A stretch of DNA of 64,000 nucleotides from Levilactobacillus zymae (GCF_032190635.1 NZ_JAVLAS010000001.1:2294001-2358000); one strand, 5' to 3'; positions 1 to 9,120 are shown, counted from the first letter of the stretch. Numbers and translations: made by a program. The notes: a model not told the origin generated them from the letters alone.

Positions 1-1
1 G

Positions 2-211
2 TTGCGCGGGCTATTCCAACGAACCGTGATTACGCCACTATCACAACCCGACGTTCCCGCCAATTTCTTCAGTGAGTTAGCTGCCGATGGCCAACCAGCG
101 GCCTTTCATAACCGCATGTTTTTAAACATGCCACTCCGGGCGCTCATCGCCTTAGGAACGCCGGATAAGCCAATCAAGGCCTTTATTCGTCAGGCTAATC
201 AAGACCACTAA
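2..211 (+). CDS. C-terminal fragment of an unrecognised protein
   Basis: An open frame enters from the left edge and stops at 209-211, leaving about 69 residues. The start is outside the window, so the TTG at position 2 should not be taken as one. The fragment looks soluble, with no membrane segment and an end rich in Pro/Ala/Arg. I do not recognise the family. A strong terminator follows 22 bp after the stop, so this is the last gene of its transcript. Confidence 0.6.
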   Translation: MRGLFQRTVITPLSQPDVPANFFSELAADGQPAAFHNRMFLNMPLRALIALGTPDKPIKAFIRQANQDH

Positions 212-233
212 CGTCATAATGTGTTTTAACCTT

Positions 234-274
234 AAAACGACCATTATTCCAACTCCAGGAATAATGGTCGTTTT
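234..274. terminator. Bidirectional-looking intrinsic terminator
   Basis: A perfect 17-bp stem (arms 234-250 and 258-274) with a 7-nt loop. It has A-rich and T-rich edges on both sides, so it could stop the gene ending at 211 and also transcription coming from the IS30 side. Confidence 0.85.
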
Positions 275-294
275 GAGTAAACTATTTTTTAAAC

Positions 295-1337
295 GGTAGA
301 TTGCAAATTTAATCCGAATTTTTGGACAAATTGGTCAGCATAACCTGATACGGTGTTTGCCAGTCGAGTATTTTAAGCGGTCGCTGGTTAATTTGGAGTA
401 ACGTCGTCGTTAAATCTTGAGCACTAATGTGCTCAAAACGAGTCCCCTTAGGATAAAAATAACGTAAATTCCGATTAAAGCGTTCATTACTACCACGTTC
501 AGCTGGCGTATAAGCATGACAGTAATAGGTCTTAATACCATATTGTGATTCAAATGATACTAGCCCACTAAACTCAGTACCACGGTCCACAGTAAAACTG
601 TGCACCGGTCCATTAAAAGTTGTTAGGAACTTAGTCAGTGCTTCATTAACACTCGCTGTCGTTCGATCTTTTAACCGGTATGCCCAAAGGAACCGTGATT
701 TTCGATCGATTAAAGTTAATAAAACTGCCTTACTATGCCCACGAGGACCAACGACTGTATCTAGTTCAAAATCGCCGATGCGATTACGTTGATTAATCAT
801 CATGGGACGCTGTTCAATTGATCGCCCCAAAGATTGATTATATTTGGATCGTTGGTCAACGTTACGCCGTTGGCGTACGCCATGTTCAGGTAGATCATTC
901 AAGGAGAAATCAATTCTCCCCTGATTTAGCCAATTATAAATAGATTTAGTAGCTAGTTTAAATTCGTGAGCAATCATTCCTGGTGACCAGCTTAGACGTA
1001 AATGGTTGAGAATTTTTTGCTTTAACTCATCGCTCAGCTTAGTTTTCCGACCACATCGTGATCGCTTGTATTCGGCATCTGTTTGTGCTAATTCAGCCTG
1101 ATAAGGTTGACATCGAGATAATTCATAAGAAATTGTTGACGGTGATCGGTTCAGCCGAACGCCCATTTGGATATTGGACAGCCCTAGTTCACAAAAGGTT
1201 TCGATTTTAATTCGTTCGGAATAGGTTATACTAGACAAAAGATCAGCTCCTAAAAGATGGGTTTGTGGTAAACACCATTTTAAAGGAAGCTGATCTTTTT
1301 TGTCCGAACAGCGTTCGGATTAATTTTACAATCTACC
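295..1337 (-). mobile_element. IS30-family insertion sequence, intact
   Basis: The ends carry imperfect inverted repeats that both begin GGTAGATTG, then diverge slightly and share AATCCGAA and GGACAAA blocks (left arm from 295, right arm ending 1337). The element is about 1043 bp with one transposase gene on the minus strand. The tetranucleotide AAAC occurs directly outside both ends (291-294 and 1338-1341), consistent with a target duplication, although IS30 elements usually duplicate only 2-3 bp. Size and layout resemble ISLpl1-type elements of lactobacilli (from memory, not searched). It sits just past a terminator, so it probably broke no gene. Confidence 0.85.
309..1238 (-). CDS. IS30-family transposase
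   Basis: A 309-residue protein of normal IS30 transposase length. The N-terminus carries a helix-turn-helix region (IKIETFCELGLSNIQMG, then RLNRSPSTISYEL) that binds the inverted repeats. The C-terminal part is a DDE integrase core: the first Asp lies in DFELDTVVG, the second in FTVDRGTEFSG and the Glu in ERFNRNLRYFYPKG. The frame is uninterrupted, so the element may still be active. The gene fills most of the space between the two inverted repeats, as is normal for the family. Confidence 0.93.
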   Translation of the reverse strand: MSSITYSERIKIETFCELGLSNIQMGVRLNRSPSTISYELSRCQPYQAELAQTDAEYKRSRCGRKTKLSDELKQKILNHLRLSWSPGMIAHEFKLATKSIYNWLNQGRIDFSLNDLPEHGVRQRRNVDQRSKYNQSLGRSIEQRPMMINQRNRIGDFELDTVVGPRGHSKAVLLTLIDRKSRFLWAYRLKDRTTASVNEALTKFLTTFNGPVHSFTVDRGTEFSGLVSFESQYGIKTYYCHAYTPAERGSNERFNRNLRYFYPKGTRFEHISAQDLTTTLLQINQRPLKILDWQTPYQVMLTNLSKNSD

Positions 1338-1424
1338 AAACATCTACTTTGTTATTGTTGAAAAAGCACTCCGGTCGCAAAGTCAAACCGAATCCCCGTC
1401 ACCGGGCTACCAGCCAGCGATCGG

Positions 1425-1880
1425 CTAGTTCCGCGTCACGGGCAAGATCATGTCCAAGTGGGGAATCCCCGTGTCTAGATACACGTCGCTCACGGGTTGA
1501 AACCCGAACGACGCATAAAATTTCTGCAAATACGCCTGCGCTTCAATGTCGATCTGTTGAACGGCGGGCCACTGTTGCCGAATTGTCTGCAGTGCCTGGG
1601 TAACCAATTCCCGGCCGGTTCCCCGCCCACGGGCAGTAGTGGCCACGACGACTCGCCCAATCTGAACGTGGTTCGCTGCGCGCGGAATCAACCGTGCATA
1701 CGCCTGCAGCTGACCGTCGGGGGCTACCCCCATCAGGTGCACGGCCGTCTGGTCTAGCGCATCCACTTCCTGATAGGCGCAGGCCTGTTCCACGACGAAG
1801 ACTGCCGTTCGTAGTTGGTAAATGGCCCATAATTCTTGGGTGGTCAGTTGAGCAAAGGACTTTGCTTGGTAAGTTAACAT
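1425..1880 (-). CDS. GNAT family N-acetyltransferase, ElaA-like
   Basis: A 151-residue protein with the GNAT fold. The acetyl-CoA loop is visible as IGRVVVATTARGRGTG near residues 72-88, and the C-terminal part (AQAYLQKFYASFGFQPV) matches the last strands of the fold. The early segment with LWAIYQLRTAVFVVEQ and YQEVD is typical of ElaA-type acetyltransferases. The substrate is not known for this group. An AGAAGG Shine-Dalgarno site lies 7 bp before ATG 1878-1880. The gene starts 13 bp after the stop of the upstream amide hydrolase, so the two probably form an operon. Confidence 0.88.
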   Translation of the reverse strand: MLTYQAKSFAQLTTQELWAIYQLRTAVFVVEQACAYQEVDALDQTAVHLMGVAPDGQLQAYARLIPRAANHVQIGRVVVATTARGRGTGRELVTQALQTIRQQWPAVQQIDIEAQAYLQKFYASFGFQPVSDVYLDTGIPHLDMILPVTRN

Positions 1881-1893
1881 GTTGTCGCCTTCT

Positions 1894-2877
1894 CTAGTTG
1901 AGTGAATGCACGTGTACCTCGTGCTTTAGTGGGAACTCCGTGGGTTCGTCACAGTTTTCCAACAACTCATCGGTTAACGCTAACTCTTGGAGTTCTTGAT
2001 TATCATAAGGTTCCATATAGTAGGTTCGGTCGTCGAGACTCATGTACCCACGATACTGCGTGTAGTCACTAGTCCCGTCGCTCTTAAGCTTCACACCCTT
2101 AGGAATCGTCACGCTATCCAAGAGGTGTTGCAGTAGGTTAAGCGTGCCGGGCTTGTCGGCAGGCCGTTGACTAAAGTGCTTGGCAAAAACCGTTCGGATG
2201 AATCGGGATGGCGAGGTGTAATCACCCGGTAAGCCTAACGCCCCCGTTCCCGGTCCCTGGGTCTTTAGCGTGTAGCCTAGGTACTGGTTCAGCGGGCGTT
2301 TCTCGGCCGTAAGGGTTCCGTAACTACTGAGGTTTTGTAAATGCCAGCCAAACTCTGGCGAATTGGTCATCACGCCCACCGGATTGTCGATCAGATGCAA
2401 GTCCTGACTGGTCGCTTCTAGGACCGCCGTTGCTCCGGTCGTATCACTCACGATAAAGTGTAGCGGGGTCACCACTTGCAGCAGTCCCACCGGTACGTTC
2501 ACCAGTTGAATCGTCTTCACGAGTTCACCTAATTCGGCAACACTGCCGGCGTTGCCGAGCGCCCAGGCAGTGAAATCGTGGGGCGCTAAGCCTAATTTAT
2601 CCGCTGCCGCCTGGTCAACGTATGCCGTGTTTCCGGGGAAGTAGAGGGCCGCAACGCCCAATCCCTTCTCGTTAACGCCATCAACGAACGTCTCGTGCCC
2701 CAGGTTCCGCCCGGCGCCCACGAAACCATAAGTTGTGGTAAAGTCACCGGCATCCCCCTTCACCGTTCTGCGCCGCGGCATAAACATCGGTCGGCCATCC
2801 AACTCAAAGGCAAAATCCATCGTCCGGGCTAAAAAGTGGTCCCCGCGGCTATTCTCATACGTCAAACTGGTACACAT
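1894..2877 (-). CDS. Linear amide C-N hydrolase (bile salt hydrolase / penicillin V acylase family)
   Basis: An Ntn-hydrolase of 327 residues that cleaves conjugated bile salts, penicillin V or N-acyl-homoserine-like amides. I place the start at ATG 2875-2877 rather than three codons upstream: this makes Cys residue 2, which becomes the N-terminal nucleophile after Met removal, and leaves a GGGATG site 5-6 bp upstream. With this numbering Arg18 and Asp21 (LARTMDF) fall exactly where the family has them. The oxyanion Asn lies in VMTNSPEF and the distal Arg in YTSPSRFIR, so all catalytic residues are present. Substrate preference between bile salts and penicillin V cannot be read by eye. A GNAT gene follows after 13 bp. 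Confidence 0.9.
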   Translation of the reverse strand: MCTSLTYENSRGDHFLARTMDFAFELDGRPMFMPRRRTVKGDAGDFTTTYGFVGAGRNLGHETFVDGVNEKGLGVAALYFPGNTAYVDQAAADKLGLAPHDFTAWALGNAGSVAELGELVKTIQLVNVPVGLLQVVTPLHFIVSDTTGATAVLEATSQDLHLIDNPVGVMTNSPEFGWHLQNLSSYGTLTAEKRPLNQYLGYTLKTQGPGTGALGLPGDYTSPSRFIRTVFAKHFSQRPADKPGTLNLLQHLLDSVTIPKGVKLKSDGTSDYTQYRGYMSLDDRTYYMEPYDNQELQELALTDELLENCDEPTEFPLKHEVHVHSLN

Positions 2878-3040
2878 TCTGGTCATCCCATTTCTGATTA
2901 ATTATTGGACCATTTTACCCTCTTTTTAGAAGTTTTGCACGAATAATCGTTAATTATATAACCATTTTCGCAAAAAGCGAAGAAATGCCTTCGTACCGCC
3001 CTTTAACGTTTTAGGGGAGCGTAGAATTATCTGCTCATTT

Positions 3041-6000
3041 TTACCCGTTTTCACGAATCTGATACTTAAGTTGGCTCTCGCCGTTGCCTTGCGCGATCAC
3101 TTGTAGCTGGTTGGGGACCTGGGCGCGAAGTTCACTGACGTGACTGATAATGCCAATCATTCGATGCTGCCCCTCGACGGTCTCCAAGGATTCTAGCGCC
3201 GTCATTAGCGCGTCTTCATCCAGTGAGCCAAATCCTTCGTCAATGAACAAAGCATCCACGTCCACACTCCCGGTAGTCCGTTGAATGACCTCCCCCAGTG
3301 CTAAGGCCAACGCCAGCGCGGCAATGAAACTTTCTCCACCCGAAAGCGTATGAACACTTCGCTGCTCACCCACATGGTCATCGTAGACGTTGATTTCCAA
3401 ACCCGAATACTTCTTCGCGGCTGTAGGCGTGTCGTCGATGACGAACTGATAGCGGCCATTAGTCAGTTGCCGGAGACGTTGGTTCCCCACCAACAAGATC
3501 TGGCGTAAGTAGGTTTGTAACACGTAACGTTCCAGACCTAACTTGCTGTTCGGCCCATCACCATTAATCACACCCGAGAGTTCGTCTAATTCCTGAGTCT
3601 GTTGTAAGGCTGTGGCTTGATTGGTCAGTTGTTGCTGCAATCGACTGACCAACGTCGCATTCCGTTGCCACCGTTCATGGGTCGCATAGCGTTCGTCCTG
3701 CAACTGAGCCACCCGTTTCTGCGCCGCAGCCAAGGCGGTCTGAGTTTGATCCCGATCTGGCTGCGGGCGATCGGCCAAGCGTTGTTGCAGTTCGGCAATG
3801 GTCGCATTATTCTGGGTGCGCGCCGTTCGGAAGGTTTGTAGTTGTTGCCGGTACGTCGGCAACTGGGCCAACTCGGCTAACTGCTGAGTCAACGTCGCCG
3901 TTGTCGTGGCCGTTAAGGTCAGCTCATGCTTAGCTAGAACTTGTGTTAACGTGGTCCGGGTAGTCGCGACTTGCTGCACACTTTGTTCCAGCTCATGGGT
4001 CGCCGTTTGCGACTCGCTCTTAGCTACCGCTAGGGCTTGCGTGGCTTGGGTTACCCGCTGCTGTAAGGTATCCGCTTTACGTTGTAGTGCGGCTAAGCGG
4101 GCTTGCCGCGTTTCTTCTAATTCATTAAACTCGTGCAACGTTAAGGCATCGGCCGGCAATTGGGCTTGTTGAGTCGTCAGCTGGGCATCCAACCGATCCA
4201 ATTGGGTTTGAGCCGCCTGGGCCGCCGCTTGGGCTTGCGTTAAATCTGCCTGCTGTGCCCGTTCCGTCGTTTGGAGACGATCCAGTTGTGCTTGGGCCGC
4301 GCGTCCCCGGTCCAGTTGCTGATTAACCTGGTCGAGTTCGTGCTGATTCGCATCCTGGGCCTGCGTCAGGGATTGCACTAGCTCCGATAGCGGCGTTTCA
4401 GTCGTCACCGGCAAGCTTGACACCATTGCTTGCCGTAACGTGGCAAGTGCCGTTTGAAAGGCCGCTTGGTCCCGAGCCAACGTGGTCTGGCCTTGACTCA
4501 ACTGAGTCGCCAATTGAGTGGCGGTTTGCTGGGCCTGGGTGGCCGCTTGCTGCGCCTGCTTGACTTGGGTAGCCGTCACCGGCGGTATTTCCTCATGAGT
4601 TGCGGGATGCGGGTGGGTCGTTGCCCCACACACGGGACACGGACTCCCCGGCGTTAATTGCGCACTTAGCTCCGCAATCTGGGACCGTAATCGGGCCTGG
4701 TACCGCTCTTCTGCGGTGGCCTGAGCCTGGTCGGCGGTATCCTGGGCCACCGTGACTCGTGCTTGGAGGTCGGTAAGCTGGTCGGCCTGATCCTTCAGGG
4801 CTTGCCGGTCCGTGGTAAGCTGAGCAAGCCGTTGTTGCCAGGTCGAATAAGTCGTTGCTGTTTGCTGCCGCGCCTGGCTTTGATCATACCAAGTTCCCTG
4901 TTGCGCAATAATTGCTTGGTTCTGTTTTTGCGCCGCCGCGGTTGCCTGTAGTGCGGCGGTTAAGCGCTGGACGGCCGCTTGCGTCTGCTGCTGAGCTGTT
5001 TGGGCGGCCGTTTGCCGGTCCTGTAACGCGGCAATTTGTTGGTAAAGTGGTTTGACGGTGGCCTGACGCGCCAACTGATCCCGGAGTGCCGTTAACTGGT
5101 CGGGCAGATCCGCCGCGGCTTGCTGAGCAGCTTGGGCTTGGGTTAAGTCATCCTGCGCCTGTGTCACCCGTTGCGCTTGCTGTTGTTGACTGGCTTGACG
5201 CTGGCTCACAGCCGCTTGCGCCGTCTGCCAAGCCTGCCAGTGCGGTTGAATTCCTTGAACCCATTCCAACTCGGCTAACTTCGTCTGCAGCTGGGCCATT
5301 GCCGGTTCACGCTGGATTAGCGTTGCTTGCGTCGTTTGCGCCGCGGCCAACCGTCGTTGATCAGCAAGGAACTGTTCCTCTTGCGTTTCTTGCTTGGTTA
5401 GGCGGGTAACCACTTGTTGCGCGGTCGTCAGCTGGGTTAACGTTGCCTGCTCGTGAGCTTGGGTCGTCGCCTGTTGTTGCGCCATCAACTTTAACAAATC
5501 GTCGGCTTGGTGATTACTCTGCAGATCCGCGGCCGCCGCTTGATTCGTCGAATCCCACTGTAGCTCGTTTTGCACGTGGGTCAGTTCTGCCAGGGCCGCA
5601 CGATTGGCCTGCTGACTTTGACGGAGCTTGGCCTTTAACTTTTCGGCCCAACGTGCGTAGATTTCCGTATCGAAAAGTTGCTCTAAGACTTGTGCCTTGG
5701 CATCACTATCCGCCACCAGGAAGCGCCGAAACTGGCCCTGAGGCAGGAGCACAATCTGAGCAAATTGCTTCCCATCCATCTGAAGGAGGTCCTGTAAAAA
5801 CTCACGAACCTGCCCAATCTTGGTAAGCTGCCGCTCTTCGGCCTGGTTGTGCCACACGGTTAGCGTCACACTGGCCGTCACGGGGGTCACCCCCGTTCCC
5901 CGCTTCTTTGCCAGGGTTTGCGCCGGTTCACGCACGATTTGGTAGCGGCGGTCGCGGTGGGTAAACTCAAACGTTACTCGGGTTCGATCGTGGATCGTCG

Positions 6001-6208
6001 CAAAGTCTGAACGCATCGCGGTCGCCTCGCGGTCGGTTCCCGACGTTTGATCGAATAGCGCGTAACACATCCCATCAAAAATGGTTGTTTTCCCACTTCC
6101 CGTTTTCCCACTAATCAGAAACAACGGGGTCGCCGTAAATTTCGTAAAATCGACCGTCGTATCCCGGTACGGACCGAAGAACTCAAGATGTAAACTAAGT
6201 GGTGTCAT
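3041..6208 (-). CDS. sbcC: Exonuclease subunit SbcC (Rad50-like)
   Basis: A 1055-residue SMC-type ATPase that partners SbcD in the nuclease that opens hairpins and trims double-strand ends. The Walker A motif SGKTGSGKTTIFDG lies near residue 33-46. Two long Gln/Ala-rich coiled coils surround a zinc hook CPVCGA near residue 510. The ABC signature LSGGESF and the Walker B DALFIDEGFGSLDED close the C-terminal head. Length is normal for the family. Its ATG begins directly after the TAG stop of sbcD with no spacing, which suggests translational coupling. The coiled coil is unusually rich in Gln, Ala and Thr. Confidence 0.97.
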   Translation of the reverse strand: MTPLSLHLEFFGPYRDTTVDFTKFTATPLFLISGKTGSGKTTIFDGMCYALFDQTSGTDREATAMRSDFATIHDRTRVTFEFTHRDRRYQIVREPAQTLAKKRGTGVTPVTASVTLTVWHNQAEERQLTKIGQVREFLQDLLQMDGKQFAQIVLLPQGQFRRFLVADSDAKAQVLEQLFDTEIYARWAEKLKAKLRQSQQANRAALAELTHVQNELQWDSTNQAAAADLQSNHQADDLLKLMAQQQATTQAHEQATLTQLTTAQQVVTRLTKQETQEEQFLADQRRLAAAQTTQATLIQREPAMAQLQTKLAELEWVQGIQPHWQAWQTAQAAVSQRQASQQQQAQRVTQAQDDLTQAQAAQQAAADLPDQLTALRDQLARQATVKPLYQQIAALQDRQTAAQTAQQQTQAAVQRLTAALQATAAAQKQNQAIIAQQGTWYDQSQARQQTATTYSTWQQRLAQLTTDRQALKDQADQLTDLQARVTVAQDTADQAQATAEERYQARLRSQIAELSAQLTPGSPCPVCGATTHPHPATHEEIPPVTATQVKQAQQAATQAQQTATQLATQLSQGQTTLARDQAAFQTALATLRQAMVSSLPVTTETPLSELVQSLTQAQDANQHELDQVNQQLDRGRAAQAQLDRLQTTERAQQADLTQAQAAAQAAQTQLDRLDAQLTTQQAQLPADALTLHEFNELEETRQARLAALQRKADTLQQRVTQATQALAVAKSESQTATHELEQSVQQVATTRTTLTQVLAKHELTLTATTTATLTQQLAELAQLPTYRQQLQTFRTARTQNNATIAELQQRLADRPQPDRDQTQTALAAAQKRVAQLQDERYATHERWQRNATLVSRLQQQLTNQATALQQTQELDELSGVINGDGPNSKLGLERYVLQTYLRQILLVGNQRLRQLTNGRYQFVIDDTPTAAKKYSGLEINVYDDHVGEQRSVHTLSGGESFIAALALALALGEVIQRTTGSVDVDALFIDEGFGSLDEDALMTALESLETVEGQHRMIGIISHVSELRAQVPNQLQVIAQGNGESQLKYQIRENG

Positions 6209-7339
6209 CTAAGCATCCCCCTTTTCAGCGTCTCGCAAAGTTTCCTTGGCCCACGCCTGCTGCTGGACCGTTAAGTCGTGTTGCGTCACCTGGGTGAAGA
6301 AGTCGTCCATTAGCGTCAACGGATCACGTTGGGTTTCTTGGGGGGTCAGTTCTTTGGGCGTCACCTGTAATTGGTTCACCCGCGTAAGCTCGATGATCCG
6401 GGGAAACCGCGTCTTCAGTCGCTGCATCACGTTTGAGATGGGCGTCGTATCCGTTAACTCAATGGCCACAAAATCCGCCTTGGTCACCGGATAGTCCCGT
6501 TGCGTATCCATCAAGTGGTCAAAGCTGTCCCGCAGTACTACCAGGTCGTGAAGGGGCTGAAGGGGCTTAAAGGTCACCGTCACCGGCGTCGTGGCCGTAT
6601 CGACCACCCATACGCCCTTGGTATCGGCCGCCTCACTTGTAGAGAACTTTAAGGGCGACCCGCTGTACTTCATGGTCGGTTCGCTTTGTAAGGCTTCCTT
6701 GCGGTGTAAATGGCCTAACGCAACGTAATCGAAATCGCGCAACAGGTCGGTGGGGACGGCATTCAGTCCGCCGACCTGGACCAGGGTTTCGGAATCACTA
6801 TGCTGACTGCCCGCCGCAAAAAAGTGCGCCACTAAGACGTGCTTCTTGGCTGGATCAAAATTTGCCTTCATCTCACCGACCAACCGCTGCATGGCCTGAG
6901 TCACCGTCCGAATCTCGGGATCATCGAATAATTGGCGTACCGCGAACGGTTCAAAATAGGGTAACAGAAAGAACTGGGTATCGCCCACCGTCACCGGGTG
7001 CAACCCTTCTGCCACCGTTGTTTTCAGATAAAAGTGCGTGCTGGCGAACCATTCCCGACCGTAGCCTAAGCGAACCGCCGAATCGTGATTGCCACTGATG
7101 GCTAAGATGGGGAGGTGTTCTTGCCGATTCAGATCCACCAACATCTGGTCTAACGCCGCCACGGCGTCTTCTCCCGGCAAAGCCCGGTCGTACAAATCCC
7201 CCGCAATGACCACTGCGTCCACTTGTTCGGCCAACGCAATTGCTTTAATCTGGCGGTAAGCATCCCGCTGTTCGGTCAACAAGTCATACCCGTGCAATTT
7301 CTTGCCGATATGCCAATCGGCCGTATGTAAAAATCGCAT
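6209..7339 (-). CDS. sbcD: Exonuclease subunit SbcD (Mre11-like)
   Basis: A 376-residue metallophosphoesterase that provides the nuclease active site of the SbcCD complex. Metal-binding motifs are clear: TADWHIGK at residue 6, IAGDLYDRA, ISGNHDS, VAHFF and ALGHLHRKE. A C-terminal capping domain follows. The gene sits 3 bp downstream of tag and abuts sbcC, giving a tight tag-sbcD-sbcC repair operon on the minus strand. Confidence 0.97.
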   Translation of the reverse strand: MRFLHTADWHIGKKLHGYDLLTEQRDAYRQIKAIALAEQVDAVVIAGDLYDRALPGEDAVAALDQMLVDLNRQEHLPILAISGNHDSAVRLGYGREWFASTHFYLKTTVAEGLHPVTVGDTQFFLLPYFEPFAVRQLFDDPEIRTVTQAMQRLVGEMKANFDPAKKHVLVAHFFAAGSQHSDSETLVQVGGLNAVPTDLLRDFDYVALGHLHRKEALQSEPTMKYSGSPLKFSTSEAADTKGVWVVDTATTPVTVTFKPLQPLHDLVVLRDSFDHLMDTQRDYPVTKADFVAIELTDTTPISNVMQRLKTRFPRIIELTRVNQLQVTPKELTPQETQRDPLTLMDDFFTQVTQHDLTVQQQAWAKETLRDAEKGDA

Positions 7340-7342
7340 ATC

Positions 7343-7912
7343 CTAATACTCCTTTCGCTGTTCAGGGGCCCAATCACAACTCACCAAGTGATCGTTAACC
7401 AGCCCCGCCGCCTGTAAGAAGGAATACACGGTCGTGGGACCCACGAACTTAAAGCCGCGTTTCTTCATTTCCCGGGAAATATGCTGTGCCAAGTCCGTAG
7501 TCGCGGGTATCTGATCGGCGGCTGTAAAGTGGTGGCGAATTGGTTTACCGCCCACAAAGGCCCACAGCCAAGTACTAAAGTCACTTCCGGCCGGCCAGTG
7601 CAAGATTACCTGGGCGTTATTGACCGTGGCCGCCAACTTCAATCGGTTACGAATAATGCTAGCGTCCTGGCGTAGTTGCGCGAGATCCGCCGGCGTCATG
7701 GCCGCCACTTGTGCCAAATCATAGTGATAGAAGGCCCGTTGAAATGCCGCTCGTTTATTTAAAACCGTTTGCCAGCTCAATCCCGCCTGATAAGTTTCCA
7801 AACACAACAGTTCGAACAACTGTTGATTATCGTGCAGTGGCCGGCCCCATTCCGTATCGTGATAGCGTTGCAAACTGGGAGATTGTTCCGCCCAAGGACA
7901 CCGTGTGACCAT
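7343..7912 (-). CDS. tag: DNA-3-methyladenine glycosylase I
   Basis: A 189-residue base-excision glycosylase that removes 3-methyladenine from alkylated DNA. The N-terminal RCPWA zinc-ligand segment, the YHDTEWGRPLHD active-site block, the FELLCLETYQAGLSW segment and the C-terminal KKRGFKFVGPTTVYSFLQA block are hallmarks of the Tag family. An AGGAGG site precedes the ATG. It is the first gene of an operon with sbcD and sbcC, which links repair of alkylation to processing of broken ends. Confidence 0.95.
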   Translation of the reverse strand: MVTRCPWAEQSPSLQRYHDTEWGRPLHDNQQLFELLCLETYQAGLSWQTVLNKRAAFQRAFYHYDLAQVAAMTPADLAQLRQDASIIRNRLKLAATVNNAQVILHWPAGSDFSTWLWAFVGGKPIRHHFTAADQIPATTDLAQHISREMKKRGFKFVGPTTVYSFLQAAGLVNDHLVSCDWAPEQRKEY

Positions 7913-8056
7913 TTCAATTCCTCCTTAAAAATCGTTACCTTTACTATACCAGATTATCGTCAAAACGAACATACATTCCCCTATCAATTCATCATGAAAC
8001 CGGCTCCATGCCCGCTAAACGGGGAATTTCCTGGATAAAGTTCGCAGCTGTTTTGC

Positions 8057-8085
8057 TTGACCCTCCCCGGGGAAAGTCATATGCT
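8057..8085 (+). promoter_or_regulatory. Promoter with overlapping palindrome, upstream of metalloprotease gene
   Basis: TTGACC (8057-8062), a 17-bp spacer and TATGCT (8080-8085) form a good vegetative promoter 45 bp before the ATG at 8131. A near-perfect 20-bp palindrome centred on CCCCGGGG (8059-8078, 8 of 10 pairs matching) fills the -35 and spacer, a position where a repressor would block polymerase. Confidence 0.6.
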
Positions 8086-8130
8086 ATTGTCAACTATAAA
8101 TGTTTTGGGGATTTGAGGAGGTTATCTATT

Positions 8131-9063
8131 ATGCGTACCGCACAACGATTCAAGGTCCGCTCAGTATTTGCGGCAGCCGCGGCTGTCCTCTTAGTGACGC
8201 CCATCGCCGTGAGTGGCACCGTGACGGCCCATGCCGCCAGCGTTAAACCCTCGGCCAGCGTCCTCAAGAAGAGCAACAGTTACTACCGGAAACACGCCAA
8301 GACCCTGGGCAAGAAGTACAAGTTGGTTTACGACGCCCAAACGGCCCTCAAGAAGAACGGTAAGGCCGTGGTCTGGGTCAATACGTCCGATAAGCAACTC
8401 AAGAAGAGTGTCCAGTTGGCGATGGATTACTGGAACCACAAGCTCGGTAAGAAAGAATTTACGAAGGGGTCGAAGAAGAACCACACCCTCACGTTCTCGG
8501 TCTCCCATGCGCAGGCATCCAAGAGCGATAATAGCGATGCCTGGTGGACGCCAGGAACCAAGAAGGTTCAAGTTCGGTGGTCCTACTACCAAGACGCCAA
8601 AAAAGACATTGCTCAGAAAATGAGTGAACCTTACCAGGTCGCCTTCTATAAGCAATACAATACCACCATTACCAGTACTGCCAAGAAGAACCTGGCCGCT
8701 CAGGGAGTCGATCCCGCTGCTAATAACTACAGTGCGTTGTTAGAACAGGAAGAAACCAAGGTTGCGGAGGGGTTGAAGGCCTTTCAGTCCGTCAACAAGA
8801 CGTTGACCGCCATCAACAATTCCGTGGCCGCCCAAGGACGGATGTACGAATACGCCGGGACGATTGCCCACGAATTCGGACACACCATGGGGCTGGATCA
8901 CTCGCCCAACGCCAAGGATTTGATGTACTACGAGAGTGGCACCAACAAGGTTTATAGCTATAAGCAAGTCACGACCAAGATGAAGAGTTATAACCCCGTC
9001 ACGGCGACCGATAAGGCCCGGGCACAACTCGCCTTAAAGATTTACGTGGCTGCACACAAATAA
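8131..9063 (+). CDS. Secreted matrixin-like zinc metalloprotease
   Basis: A 310-residue exported protein. I choose ATG 8131 because GAGGAGG lies 9 bp before it; the frame extends further upstream but without a ribosome site. A signal peptide is evident (basic start, hydrophobic run AAAAAVLLVTPIAV, AHAAS cleavage region). The catalytic zinc motif HEFGHTMGLDH, near residue 244, is followed by a Met in DLMYYES that matches the Met-turn of metzincins. The rest is Lys-rich with no wall-anchor signal, so the enzyme is probably released or held by charge. The physiological substrate is unknown. A second, smaller member is at 61760. Confidence 0.88.
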   Translation: MRTAQRFKVRSVFAAAAAVLLVTPIAVSGTVTAHAASVKPSASVLKKSNSYYRKHAKTLGKKYKLVYDAQTALKKNGKAVVWVNTSDKQLKKSVQLAMDYWNHKLGKKEFTKGSKKNHTLTFSVSHAQASKSDNSDAWWTPGTKKVQVRWSYYQDAKKDIAQKMSEPYQVAFYKQYNTTITSTAKKNLAAQGVDPAANNYSALLEQEETKVAEGLKAFQSVNKTLTAINNSVAAQGRMYEYAGTIAHEFGHTMGLDHSPNAKDLMYYESGTNKVYSYKQVTTKMKSYNPVTATDKARAQLALKIYVAAHK

Positions 9064-9074
9064 GTTCCGTGAAC

Positions 9075-9107
9075 TCACCCCTGTTTTTTGTCCGGGGTGG
9101 GTTTTTC
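9075..9107 (+). terminator. Intrinsic terminator
   Basis: CACCCC/GGGGTG stem after the metalloprotease stop, followed by a run of T. Confidence 0.75.
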
Positions 9108-9120
9108 TTTGCAATCGAAC

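Noticed and set aside
5086..5409. Plus-strand frames inside sbcC (also 5443-5826)
   Set aside because: They overlap a well-supported sbcC coiled coil on the other strand and have no family or ribosome site.
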